From Streptomyces sp. RKAG290 (GTDB taxonomy: Bacteria; Actinomycetota; Actinomycetes; Streptomycetales; Streptomycetaceae): a stretch of 64,000 nucleotides of DNA. How positions within the stretch are numbered: the stretch's first letter is position 1; each line of letters begins with the position of its first letter. Location of the stretch: positions 2,542,001-2,606,000 of the forward strand of contig NZ_JAJOZC010000001.1 in NCBI RefSeq assembly GCF_023701695.1. The letters are read 5' to 3'. Below, in pieces: positions 43,914 to 51,932 of the stretch. Position numbers and translations under genes: made by a program. The notes below the pieces were generated by a model, which saw only the letters and a list, made by a program, of their open reading frames with translations, made no database searches and was not told where the DNA came from.

Positions 43914-43952
43914 GGCCCCGTTCTCCGCAGCAACGCTGCGGGAGGCGGGGCC
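43914..43952 (+). terminator. sdhCDAB operon terminator
   Basis: An 18-nt stem, 43914-43931 with 43935-43952, with a 3-nt loop and three imperfect pairs, 27 nt after the sdhB stop. Confidence 0.75.
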
Positions 43953-44064
43953 TCTTGGCTGCGCGGTGCGGCCGGTGACGGTACCGTCGTGCGGAACCCT
44001 CAGCGGTTCACCGCACACGGGCAGCAAGGCGCGGGGTGCACGGTTTGATCGAGAGCGGGGAACG

Positions 44065-44655
44065 TTGAGCGATCCGAATCCGTACGGGGACGACTCGTAC
44101 AAGTGGGGGCCGCCCCAGCAGCCGGGCGGTCCGCCCACCGTCCCGCAGGGCTACGGCTATCCGGCCGCCGGCAACCCGGTCTACGGCTATCCGCAGCCGC
44201 TTCCCGAGTCCGCCGCCCAGCCCGGCCCCGGCTACGGCTACCCGGCGGGCCCGCCGACGATGCCGGGCTACGGGTACCCGGGGCAGCAGGCCATGGTCCC
44301 GGCGGGCGGCGGCGGGCCGGTCCTGTCGCTCGGCGACATCACGGTCATGGGCGACGCGATCGTGACGCCGTCCGGGACGATGCCCCTCAAGGGCGCGGTG
44401 TGGACGGCGATGGACATGTCCCGTACCGAGGAGAAGATCCCGCCGGTCGCGATCGTGCTCGCGATCCTCTTCGCCCTGCTGTGTCTGGTCGGTCTGCTGT
44501 TCCTCCTGATGAAGGAGAAGAAGACGACCGGATTCATCCAGGTCACGGTGACCAGCGGCGGCCGCCACCACTCGACGATGATTCCGGCCGTGCGGCCGGA
44601 CACCTTCCACATGGTGATGGGACAGATCAACACCGCCCGCTCGCTGAGCTTCTGA
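44065..44655 (+). CDS. Membrane protein with YGYP-repeat N terminus
   Basis: 196 residues from TTG 44065 (GAGAGCGGGG upstream as a probable ribosome site). The first ~90 residues are Pro/Gly/Tyr-rich with repeated YGYP units and no predicted fold, cytosolic by topology. They are followed by LSLGDITVMGDAIVTPSGTMPLKGAVWTAMDMS, one membrane span (IPPVAIVLAILFALLCLVGLLFLLM) and a small C-terminal domain (FIQVTVTSGGRHHSTMIP). A conserved Streptomyces membrane protein without known function. It stands alone after sdhB. Confidence 0.82.
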   Translation: MSDPNPYGDDSYKWGPPQQPGGPPTVPQGYGYPAAGNPVYGYPQPLPESAAQPGPGYGYPAGPPTMPGYGYPGQQAMVPAGGGGPVLSLGDITVMGDAIVTPSGTMPLKGAVWTAMDMSRTEEKIPPVAIVLAILFALLCLVGLLFLLMKEKKTTGFIQVTVTSGGRHHSTMIPAVRPDTFHMVMGQINTARSLSF

Positions 44656-44666
44656 CGGGTGCGGCC

Positions 44667-44699
44667 GGGGCCGGCCGCGGCGTTCCCGCGGCCGGCCCC
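44667..44699. terminator. Bidirectional terminator between the YGYP membrane protein and the MarR gene
   Basis: GGGGCCGGCCGCGG (44667-44680) pairs with CCGCGGCCGGCCCC (44686-44699) around CGTTC. Both converging genes end within 40 nt of it. Confidence 0.85.
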
Positions 44700-44734
44700 C
44701 GCACGGACGGCCGCGTCGGGCGCGCGGCTTCCGC

Positions 44735-45244
44735 TCAGTCCCAGGCCGCGCCGCCCCGGTCCTCTGCGGCCACCATGATGCGCCGCAACATGGCGTTGAG
44801 CAGCGTGCGTTCGTCGTTGTCGAGCACACCCAGCAGCCGGTACTCCTCGTGGCCGAGGATGTCCATCGCGCCGAGCCAGGTCGCGCGGCCCTCGTCGGTC
44901 AGCTCCACGTCGACGCGTCGCCGGTCGGTGGTGGAGGGCTTGCGGCGGACGAACCCGCGTCGCTCCAGCGCGTCCAGCCGGCCGGTGACGGAGGCGGGCG
45001 CGAGATCGAGGTCGGCGGCGAGCTCGGAAGGGGCCGCCTTGCCACCGCGGCCGGCGAGCTTGTGCAGGGTGTCGAACTCCTGGCGGTCCAGGGCGAAGTC
45101 GACCAGGGACTGCTCGCGCACCCGGCGCAGATGGACCGAGAGCTTCTTCATCCTGGTCACCGCGCCCTCGACATCGGGATCGAGGTCGGGAAGCACCGGC
45201 TTCCACCGCTCCACATGGCCGTCGGTCCAGTCGCGTCGCTCCAT
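44735..45244 (-). CDS. MarR-family regulator divergent from an MFS transporter
   Basis: 169 residues from ATG 45244. The winged helix is FDTLHKLAGRGGKAAPSELAADLDLAPASVTGRLDALERRGFVRRKPSTTDRRRVDVELTDEG (residues ~55-120), with the usual dimerisation helices at both ends. An in-frame ATG at 45334 would extend the protein through the MFS promoter and is unlikely. Two palindromes in the shared promoter (45292-45303 and 45307-45318) are probable binding sites, so it should repress the transporter. The ligand is unknown. Confidence 0.88.
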   Translation of the reverse strand: MERRDWTDGHVERWKPVLPDLDPDVEGAVTRMKKLSVHLRRVREQSLVDFALDRQEFDTLHKLAGRGGKAAPSELAADLDLAPASVTGRLDALERRGFVRRKPSTTDRRRVDVELTDEGRATWLGAMDILGHEEYRLLGVLDNDERTLLNAMLRRIMVAAEDRGGAAWD

Positions 45245-45291
45245 GAGCCACAGCCTACGCCGGAACCCAACTACGCTTCGGTACCCGATAT

Positions 45292-45325
45292 TTCGTTGAC
45301 GAATAGTTCGGAACCGAATTAGATT
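45292..45325 (+). promoter_or_regulatory. MFS transporter promoter with two MarR-type palindromes, leaderless
   Basis: -35 TTGACG (45296-45301), 18-nt spacer, -10 TAGATT (45320-45325). Transcription would begin at about 45332, and the ATG is at 45333 with no ribosome site, so the message is probably leaderless. Palindromes TTCGTTGACGAA (45292-45303, over the -35) and TTCGGAACCGAA (45307-45318, in the spacer) are well placed for repression. Confidence 0.78.
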
Positions 45326-45332
45326 CCGCGCC

Positions 45333-46559
45333 ATGCCTCACCCTCTGCGCACCCGCTCCTTCCGCCTGCTCTTCATCGGGCGCAGCCTCTCGATGCTCGG
45401 CGACGCCGCGATACCCGCCGCTCTCACCCTCGCCGTCTACCTGGCCACCGGCTCGACCGGCGCCCTGGCCCTGGTGCTGGGCTGCGCGATGGTGCCCAAA
45501 CTGCTGCTGCTGCCACTCGGCGGCGTGATCGGCGACCGCTTCAACGCCCGCACCGTCGCGCTCACCACCGATCTCGTACGGTGCGTCACCCAGCTCTTCG
45601 TCGGCGCCCAACTGCTCTCCGGCACACCGGCGCTGTGGCAGATCGCCGTCGCCGAGGCGCTCGGCGGCGCCGCCGGGGCCTTCGCGATGCCGACCGTCTC
45701 CCCGCTGATCCGCGGCACCGTGGCGGAGTCCGGGCTGCTGCGCGCCAACTCCCTGATGGCGGTGGTCAGCAGCGCGACCCGGATCGGCGGACCGGCCGTC
45801 GCCGGCGCGCTGGTGCTCACCGCCGGGCCCGGCTGGGCCTTCGTGCTGGACGGTGCCAGCTTCGCGGTGAGCGCCGCCCTGCTCTCCGCGATCGACGTCC
45901 GGCACGTCCCCGTCCCCCGCAGCACCCTGCTCAGCGACCTCAAGGAGGGCTGGGCCGAGGTCCGCGGCCGGGACTGGTACTGGACGAGCCTGATCGCCCA
46001 TGCGGCCTGGAACGGCGCGGCGGCCGTGCTGATGACGGTGGGCCCGGCCCTCTTCCTCCACGACCTGGGCGGCAGGGGCGCCTGGCTCGCCTTCCTCCAG
46101 ACCGGCGCCGTCGGCCTGCTGCTCGGGTCGCTCCTGGCCGGCCGGGCCCGGCCGCGCCGCCCGATCCTGGTCGCCAACATGGGCCTCGCGCTGTACGCAC
46201 TCCCCCTGTGCCTGCTGGCCGCGCACGCCCCGGTCGCCGTGGCCATCGGCGCGTACGGCGTCTCGCAGGCGGGGCTCGGCTATCTCAGCCCGGTCTGGGA
46301 GACCGCCGTCCAGTCCGCCGTGCCGCCCCACGCGCTCGCCCGCGTGACCTCGTACGACTGGCTGCTCTCCCTCGGCGCGATGCCGCTGGGCTACGCCCTG
46401 GCCCCGCTCGCCACCTCGGCCTGGGGCGCCGAAGTCCCGCTCGCCGCAGCCGGGGTGGCGGTCGGCGCGGCCTGTCTGGCCACTGCCGCGGTACCGGGCG
46501 TCCGGCGGTTCAGGGCCCCCGCCGACAAGGTGACGCGCACCACCGGAGCCCCGGCTTGA
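45333..46559 (+). CDS. MFS efflux transporter
   Basis: 408 residues with twelve predicted membrane spans. It belongs to the MFS_3/enterobactin-exporter-like group: RSFRLLFIGRSLSMLGDAAIPAALTLAVY at the N terminus, LPLGGVIGDRFNARTVALTTDLVR (motif A), and ANSLMAVVSSATRIGGPAVAGAL. It probably exports drugs or small metabolites under control of the divergent MarR protein. The stop codon overlaps the first palindrome of the next operon's promoter. Confidence 0.9.
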   Translation: MPHPLRTRSFRLLFIGRSLSMLGDAAIPAALTLAVYLATGSTGALALVLGCAMVPKLLLLPLGGVIGDRFNARTVALTTDLVRCVTQLFVGAQLLSGTPALWQIAVAEALGGAAGAFAMPTVSPLIRGTVAESGLLRANSLMAVVSSATRIGGPAVAGALVLTAGPGWAFVLDGASFAVSAALLSAIDVRHVPVPRSTLLSDLKEGWAEVRGRDWYWTSLIAHAAWNGAAAVLMTVGPALFLHDLGGRGAWLAFLQTGAVGLLLGSLLAGRARPRRPILVANMGLALYALPLCLLAAHAPVAVAIGAYGVSQAGLGYLSPVWETAVQSAVPPHALARVTSYDWLLSLGAMPLGYALAPLATSAWGAEVPLAAAGVAVGAACLATAAVPGVRRFRAPADKVTRTTGAPA

Positions 46560-46613
46560 ACATGTTCAACGGCAGGTCTACAGTCCATGACAACAGCATT
46601 TGAACGCGTTCAA
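46556..46613 (+). promoter_or_regulatory. TetR-type operator pair and promoter of the 46627-48269 operon
   Basis: -35 TTGAAC (46556-46561), exactly 17 nt, -10 TACAGT (46579-46584). Two perfect 14-bp palindromes share the form TTGAACNNGTTCAA, at 46556-46569 (covering the -35) and 46600-46613 (about +10 to +23), 44 bp centre to centre. They are probable sites for the TetR regulator encoded at the end of this operon, giving autoregulation. Confidence 0.8.
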
Positions 46614-46626
46614 GGGAGGGTGGGGC

Positions 46627-47058
46627 ATGGACCTCACTGTTGTCGCGTACGTCATCTACCTACTCATCAGCGTGGCACTCACCATCTGGGTGGCCCGCAC
46701 GCTCAGCAGCAACGGCAAGGTCTTTCTCGCCGACGTCCTGCACGGCAACGAAAAGCTCGCCGAAGCCGTCAACCACCTGCTGGTGGTCGGTTTCTACCTG
46801 GTCAACCTGGGGTTCGTGACGCTCTATCTGAAGAACTCCGACGAGGTCGCCAACGCCCGCGAGCTCTTCGAGGCGCTTTCGGTGAAGATCGGCGTCGTCC
46901 TGCTCGTCCTCGGGGTCATGCACCTGGGCAACGTCTTCGTGCTCAACAAGATCCGCCGCCGGGGCATGATGGAACGCGAGCAGACCCCGCCCGTACGGCC
47001 CCAGGGCTGGACCCCGCCGGGTCCCGGGCCGTGGGCCGCTCCCGCCCCCAGGGCGTGA
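46627..47058 (+). CDS. Small integral membrane protein, first gene of a TetR-controlled operon
   Basis: 143 residues from ATG 46627 with a purine-rich GGGAGGGTGGGG leader. Three membrane spans: VVAYVIYLLISVALTIWVARTL, LLVVGFYLVNLGFVTLYL and VKIGVVLLVLGVMHLGNVFVL. A Pro-rich cytosolic tail follows. No domain is recognised. Conserved in Streptomyces with the same two downstream genes (recollection). The next gene begins 9 nt after the stop. Confidence 0.82.
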   Translation: MDLTVVAYVIYLLISVALTIWVARTLSSNGKVFLADVLHGNEKLAEAVNHLLVVGFYLVNLGFVTLYLKNSDEVANARELFEALSVKIGVVLLVLGVMHLGNVFVLNKIRRRGMMEREQTPPVRPQGWTPPGPGPWAAPAPRA

Positions 47059-47067
47059 GGACCGGCC

Positions 47068-47514
47068 ATGGCGGCCCGCGGCGACGGTCGGCTCTCCGTC
47101 GAACGGCTCACCGTGCTCTACGAAGCACAGTGTTCGCTCTGCGTCCACCTGCGGCAGTGGCTGATGAAGCAGCGTCAGCTGGTCCCGCTCGACCTCGTCC
47201 CGGCGGCCTCCCAGGAGGCGCGCCGCCGCTTCCCCGGTCTCGACCACTCCGGAACGCTGGAGGAGATCACGGTGATCGGTGACCGGGGGCAGGTCTACCG
47301 AGGCACCTCCGCGTGGATCGTCTGCCTCTGGGCGCTGGCCGAGCACCGGCCCAGGGCCCACTGGCTGACCACCCCGGCCGGCCGGCCGTTCGCCAGGGCG
47401 ACGGTCCTCGCCGCCGCGAAGTACCGCTCCTTGACCGCGGCGCCCTGCCGGTCGGGTGGGGACGGGGACGAGGACGGCGCGTGCCTGGTGCGGGGCCCGG
47501 AGCCCGGCGCGTAG
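47068..47514 (+). CDS. DCC/DUF393-family thioredoxin-like oxidoreductase
   Basis: 148 residues. The DCC-type start LTVLYEAQCSLCVHLRQWLMKQ contains a CxxC pair in place of the canonical YDGxCxxC. DVPA-like LVPLDLVPAASQEARRRFPGLD and GQVYRGTSAWIVCLWAL complete the fold. It is probably a thiol-disulfide protein near the membrane, acting with the preceding membrane protein. The substrate is unknown. Middle gene of the TetR-controlled operon. Confidence 0.8.
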   Translation: MAARGDGRLSVERLTVLYEAQCSLCVHLRQWLMKQRQLVPLDLVPAASQEARRRFPGLDHSGTLEEITVIGDRGQVYRGTSAWIVCLWALAEHRPRAHWLTTPAGRPFARATVLAAAKYRSLTAAPCRSGGDGDEDGACLVRGPEPGA

Positions 47515-47537
47515 TCATCCCGGATACCCTCGGGACC

Positions 47538-48269
47538 GTGGTGAAGGAAGAGAAGGACGTGAAGGAAGTCAAGGCTCCCAAGAGCGAGCAGACCCGCACA
47601 CTCATCCTCGAAACCGCGCTCCGGCTCTTCCAGGAACGCGGCTACGACAAGACGACGATGCGGGCCATCGCCCAGGAGGCCGGCGTCTCCGTAGGGAACG
47701 CGTACTACTACTTCTCGTCCAAGGAACACCTGGTCCAGGGCTTCTACGACCGGATCGCCGCCGAGCACGAGGCGGCTGTCCAGCCGGTTCTGGCCGGCGA
47801 CAAGGACCTCGCGGCGCGTATCCGCGGGGTCCTGCTCAGCTGGCTGGACGTGGCGGAGCCGTACCACCGCTTCGCCGCCCAGTTCTTCAAGAACGCCGCC
47901 GATCCGGAGAGTCCCCTCAGCCCGTTCTCGCGCGACTCGGTCGCGGCGCGGGAGGCGGCGATCTCCGTCCACAGGCGCTGCCTGTCGGGCTCCGGCACGA
48001 AGATCGACCCCGAGCTGGCCGAGCTGCTGCCGCAGCTGATGTGGCTGAACCAGATGGGCCTGGTGCTCTACTGGGTGTACGACCGGACGGACGACGCCGA
48101 ACGCAGCCGCCGCCTCGTCGAGCGCACCGCCCCGATCGTCGCGCGGGCCATCACCCTGTCCCGGTTCCGGGTGCTGCGACCGCTCGTGCGGCAGGTCTAC
48201 GAGGTGCTGGAGGAGTTCCTGCCCGCAGTGGCGGGCCGGGCGGCGGACCGGCCGGCCGCGGGCGGGTAG
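47538..48269 (+). CDS. TetR-family regulator, probable autorepressor of its operon
   Basis: About 243 residues from GTG 47538; GTG 47541 or 47559 are possible alternatives. The helix-turn-helix domain is TRTLILETALRLFQERGYDKTTMRAIAQEAGVSVGNAYYYFSSKEHLVQGFYDRIA (residues ~18-70). An all-helical ligand domain follows (FAAQFFKNAADPESPLSPFS, LLPQLMWLNQMGLVLYWVYDRTDD). Last gene of the operon that begins at 46627. The TTGAACNNGTTCAA palindromes at its promoter are the likely target. Confidence 0.88.
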   Translation: MVKEEKDVKEVKAPKSEQTRTLILETALRLFQERGYDKTTMRAIAQEAGVSVGNAYYYFSSKEHLVQGFYDRIAAEHEAAVQPVLAGDKDLAARIRGVLLSWLDVAEPYHRFAAQFFKNAADPESPLSPFSRDSVAAREAAISVHRRCLSGSGTKIDPELAELLPQLMWLNQMGLVLYWVYDRTDDAERSRRLVERTAPIVARAITLSRFRVLRPLVRQVYEVLEEFLPAVAGRAADRPAAGG

Positions 48270-48296
48270 CGGCGGGCCGAACGACGGCGGGCACGG

Positions 48297-48334
48297 CCGA
48301 GCGGCCGCCCCCTGGTGCCGGGACGGCCGCTCGG
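48297..48334. terminator. Terminator between the TetR gene and the SBP gene
   Basis: CCGAGCGGCCG (48297-48307) pairs with CGGCCGCTCGG (48324-48334) around 16 nt, between converging stops at 48269 and 48369. Confidence 0.7.
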
Positions 48335-48368
48335 TGAAGCTCTGCTCGGTGAGGAGCTGACGCGCAGG

Positions 48369-49922
48369 TCAGATCCAGCCCAGTTCCCACAGCCGCCAGA
48401 TGCCGGTGCCGTCGGAGAGGTACTGCGAACCGGCGACGTCGGGCTTGGCGACGACGTAGTCCTTCTTCTGCCACAGCGGTACGAGCGGCACGTCCTCGCC
48501 GACCAGCTTCTGGAGGTCCTTGAAGTCGGCCGAGGTGCGGCTGCGGTCGCTGTACTCCAGCGTGGAGTTGATCAGCCGGTCCATCTTCTTGCTCGTGTAG
48601 CCGTTGTGAAGGCTGGTGTCACGGCCGACGAGCGGCTGGCTGAAGGTGTCGGGGTCCGGGTAGTCGGGGAGCCAGCCGACGGTGTACGCGTCGTACTTGC
48701 CGGCCGCGTACCCCTTCTGGAACGCCTTCCACTCCACGGCCTTCACGGTGACCTTGAACAGGCCGTCCGCCTCCAGCTGGCGCCGGATCTCCGCGGTCTC
48801 CTTCGTGTACGCGTCGTCGTCGCGGTAGGCGAAGGTGATGTGCAGCGGCAGCTGCACGCCCGCTTCCTGCATCAGCTTCCTGGCCTGCTTGGGGTCGGGC
48901 GAGGGGTACTCGTCGAAGAACGGGGTGCTGTGCCCGATGTAGCCCTGCGGGATCAGCGAGTAGAGCGGTTCGACGGTGCCCTTGTAGACATCGGTCACCA
49001 GCGGGGCGCGGTCGATGATGGCCGCGATGGCCTGCCGGACCCGCTTGTCGGCGAGCGGCGCCCCGGCACGGACGTTGAAGACGAGGTTGCGGATCTCCGC
49101 GCTGTCCGCCTCCGTCACGTGCTGGTCGGCGTCACCCGGGTCGAGCGCGGCGAGCGTGGACGGCGGGAGCTGACGGTGCGTGACATCGATCTGGCCCGAC
49201 TTCCAGGCGGCCAGGAGCTCGTCCGACTGCTTGTAGTAGCGCACGGTGACCGGACCGCCGGTCTCCTTCAGTGCGCCCCGGTAGTTGGGGTTCGGCTCCA
49301 GTTCGGCGCTGACGCCCGGCTCGTACGACTTCAGGACGTACGGCCCCGAGCCCGTCACCGCGGCGTCGGAGCGCAGCTTGTCGTCCGGGTAGTCCTCCCG
49401 GTCGACGATCGAACCGGCCCCGGTGGCGAGCTTCTGCGGGAACGTCGCATCGCGCGAGGAGAGGTTGAAGGTGATCGTCCGGCCCTCGGACACCACGCTC
49501 TTGAGGCTGGGGAACAGCACGGACGGGCCGACGTCCGTCTTGATCCTGATCATGCGCTCGAAGGAGTACTCGACGTCCGCGCCGGTGATCTTCCGGCCGT
49601 TGGAGAACGACAGGTCGTCACGGAGCTTGCACTGGTACGTCTGGAGCTTCCCCCCGATGAACCCGCAGCTTTCGGCGGCGTCCGGCTCGGGGACGATCGC
49701 TCCGGAGTGGAACGTCATGAGGGACTGGTAGACGTTGCTGTACATCGCCCAGGATCCGGCGTCGTAGGCGCCTGCCGGGTCCAGTGAGGTCACCTCGTCC
49801 GTCGTGCCGACCGTGACCGGGTCGTCCTTCGCCCCGTCCGAGGGAAGCAGCTGCCAGGCGCCGACGCCTGCTATGACCAATACCGCGAGAATCGCGAGAA
49901 TCCGTAGCCGGATCGACCGCAT
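48369..49922 (-). CDS. ABC transporter substrate-binding protein, family 5 (peptide/nickel type)
   Basis: 517 residues from ATG 49922 with a GGGAG ribosome site. The N terminus RSIRLRILAILAVLVIAGVGAWQLL is an uncleaved-looking signal anchor without a lipobox Cys. The SBP_bac_5 domain follows: VTVGTTDEVTSLDPAGAYDAGSW, TGADVEYSFERMI, GSGPYVLKSYEPG, FNVRAGAPLADKRVRQAIAAIIDR and GWLPDYPDPDTFSQPL. It binds oligopeptides or similar ligands outside the cell. No permease or ATPase genes adjoin it, so it is an orphan here and may serve a transporter elsewhere. Confidence 0.9.
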   Translation of the reverse strand: MRSIRLRILAILAVLVIAGVGAWQLLPSDGAKDDPVTVGTTDEVTSLDPAGAYDAGSWAMYSNVYQSLMTFHSGAIVPEPDAAESCGFIGGKLQTYQCKLRDDLSFSNGRKITGADVEYSFERMIRIKTDVGPSVLFPSLKSVVSEGRTITFNLSSRDATFPQKLATGAGSIVDREDYPDDKLRSDAAVTGSGPYVLKSYEPGVSAELEPNPNYRGALKETGGPVTVRYYKQSDELLAAWKSGQIDVTHRQLPPSTLAALDPGDADQHVTEADSAEIRNLVFNVRAGAPLADKRVRQAIAAIIDRAPLVTDVYKGTVEPLYSLIPQGYIGHSTPFFDEYPSPDPKQARKLMQEAGVQLPLHITFAYRDDDAYTKETAEIRRQLEADGLFKVTVKAVEWKAFQKGYAAGKYDAYTVGWLPDYPDPDTFSQPLVGRDTSLHNGYTSKKMDRLINSTLEYSDRSRTSADFKDLQKLVGEDVPLVPLWQKKDYVVAKPDVAGSQYLSDGTGIWRLWELGWI

Positions 49923-50236
49923 TGCCGTGCACTCCCTTAACTGCCCCACCTCGGTGTCGCGCTCAGATACGCAGATCACCGCACGTTCGGGCTCAGCCAA
50001 TCACACGATTTTCACAACTGGAAGAGGAAATCGGAGGCTCATAGCCTTTTGTTCGTTACTTGAAACCTTGGGCGGATAGGTCGAATACAGAGGGTTCATG
50101 CCCGGTCACCGATCCGGCCCGGAAGTGGTGTTCGGGCGGAGTCGGGAGGGAGATCCGGCGGAGATCCGGTGGTGGCTTGCGGGTTGGGCCCGAAGGTCTT
50201 CCGGTGTGACCCGGCATGTTCCGGACGGAACAGCCC
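49923..50236. other. Intergenic stretch upstream of the SBP gene, 314 nt
   Basis: It contains the SBP promoter region, AT-richer than its surroundings near 50000-50080, and a short tandem GGAGATCCGG repeat near 50150-50172. No gene seen. Confidence 0.35.
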
Positions 50237-51511
50237 TCAGGCCTGCCGGGAAGCGAGCTCGACGACGGTGATGTCCGAGGGTGCGCCGACCCTTACCGGC
50301 GGGCCCCAGGCACCCGCGCCCCGGGTGACGTACAGCTGGGTGTCGCCGTAGCGTTCGAGCCCGGCGACGGTGGGATTGGACAGCTCCGCGATGTAGTTGC
50401 CCGGCCAGAGCTGACCGCCGTGGGTGTGCCCGGAGAGCTGCAGGTCCACGCCGTGCGCGACCGCCTCGTCGATGAGCACCGGCTGATGGGCCATCAGCAC
50501 GGCCGCGCGGGTCCGGTCGCGGTCGCCGAGGGCGCGGTCGAAATCGGGGCCGTGCCCTTCGCTCTCCCCTCCGATGTCATTGACCCCGGCCAGATCGAAG
50601 CCGGCGATCTCGACCCGGGAATTCTCCAGCGGGTGCAGCCCCAATTCCCGCACGTGGTCGACCCATTGGGCCGCTCCGGAGTAGTACTCGTGGTTACCCG
50701 TGACGAAGAAGGCGCCGTGCCGTGAGCGGAGCCGGGCGAGCGGTTCGGCGGCCGGGCCGAGATCGGCGACCGATCCGTCGACCAGGTCCCCGACGACCGC
50801 GATCAGGTCGGGCTGGGTGCGGTTGACCGTGTCGACGATCCGCTGGGTGTGGTCCCGGCCCAGGATCGGACCGAGATGGATGTCGCTGACGACGGCGATC
50901 CGGAAGCCGTGCGCGGAGCGGGGCAGCCGGGCGAGCGGGATGGTGACGCGCTTGACCCGGGGGCCGCGCAGCACCCCGTAGGTGCCGTAGCCGACCGTGC
51001 CGAGCCCTGCGACGGCGGCGGCGCCGCCGACGGCCCGCGCGACGAAGAGCCGGCGCGAGGAGGTGTCGGCTGCGGGTACGGCCGCCGGCGGTGCTGCGGT
51101 CCTGGTGCCCGCGGCGGCCGCGCCGGCGTCCGATGCGGCGGGCCCGGTCTCCGGCACCGGCGCCGCCCCGGCCGGCGATCCCGCCGCACGGCGGGCGAGC
51201 AGCCTGCGCAGCAACGGCCGTACCGCCTCGCCGACCAGCAGGGCCAGCGTCAGGTACAGCAGCGCGGCCAGCCACAGATAGCCCGGCCAGGCCAGCACCT
51301 GCTGCAGCCAGAAGGGCACACCCGAACGGCCGGAGACCAGGGCGCCGACGCTCAGCAGCGGCAGGACGTACGCGGCCACCGTGCCTGCCCTGCGCAGCGG
51401 ACTCCCCGCCGTCGTCGTGTCACCGACGAATCGGCGCCATACGTAGCGGTGCACGGCGACGAGCAGCGCGAGCACCACGATCGCCACCAGAGCGAATCCG
51501 ACGACTGCCAT
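50237..51511 (-). CDS. Membrane-anchored calcineurin-type metallophosphoesterase
   Basis: 424 residues. Three to four N-terminal membrane spans (residues 1-105) and an Ala/Pro-rich linker lead to a metallophosphoesterase domain with all metal motifs: RIAVVSDIHLGP (DxH), VVGDLVDG (GD), TGNHEYYSG (GNHE), MAHQP, and LSGHTHGGQLWP (GHxH). It resembles the YkuE/YaeI type that acts on lipid or nucleotide phosphoesters at the membrane. Substrate unresolved. It lies 54 nt downstream of the small membrane protein gene. Confidence 0.92.
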   Translation of the reverse strand: MAVVGFALVAIVVLALLVAVHRYVWRRFVGDTTTAGSPLRRAGTVAAYVLPLLSVGALVSGRSGVPFWLQQVLAWPGYLWLAALLYLTLALLVGEAVRPLLRRLLARRAAGSPAGAAPVPETGPAASDAGAAAAGTRTAAPPAAVPAADTSSRRLFVARAVGGAAAVAGLGTVGYGTYGVLRGPRVKRVTIPLARLPRSAHGFRIAVVSDIHLGPILGRDHTQRIVDTVNRTQPDLIAVVGDLVDGSVADLGPAAEPLARLRSRHGAFFVTGNHEYYSGAAQWVDHVRELGLHPLENSRVEIAGFDLAGVNDIGGESEGHGPDFDRALGDRDRTRAAVLMAHQPVLIDEAVAHGVDLQLSGHTHGGQLWPGNYIAELSNPTVAGLERYGDTQLYVTRGAGAWGPPVRVGAPSDITVVELASRQA

Positions 51512-51565
51512 GTACAGGTCCCCGCCCGTTTTGTCCGCACTCGGTCCCTACTCGAAACCTGGGAG

Positions 51566-51811
51566 CTAAGCGCCCCGGCTGCGCAACGCCCTGACGCCAC
51601 GGAACCCGATCACGCCTACCGCCGTCCCCAGAAGAAAGGACGTGATGGCGAGCAGCAGATGCACCCAGAAGTACGCAGTAGGGTCACCCGCGTCGTCGAA
51701 GGCGAGACCGCTGCCGTCCTTCCACAGGTTCTTGACGAAAGTGATCCAGATGAACCAGCTCCACACCCCGAAGGCGAGCAGGAACCAGGAGACGGGGCGG
51801 CTGAGCTTCAT
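51566..51811 (-). CDS. Small two-span membrane protein
   Basis: 81 residues from ATG 51811. Two membrane segments (WFLLAFGVWSWFIWITFVKNLW and YFWVHLLLAITSFLLGTAVGVIGFRGV) flank an acidic loop. No family function known; a conserved Streptomyces core protein (recollection). It is divergent from the D,D-carboxypeptidase gene and co-directional with the metallophosphoesterase gene. Confidence 0.78.
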   Translation of the reverse strand: MKLSRPVSWFLLAFGVWSWFIWITFVKNLWKDGSGLAFDDAGDPTAYFWVHLLLAITSFLLGTAVGVIGFRGVRALRSRGA

Positions 51812-51932
51812 GGAATCAGTATCTCCGCCTCGCCCCGGCCGACTCGCCCGGGGTGGGCTGTCCCGGCGGTCCGCCCGGCGGGTCATACCGTCGGTGTCCA
51901 TTTTCAGATCAACTGCATGTACGTTTTCGACC

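Noticed and set aside
45245..45334. Longer MarR start at 45334
   Set aside because: It would place codons across the MFS promoter and operators, and adds residues that do not fit the family.
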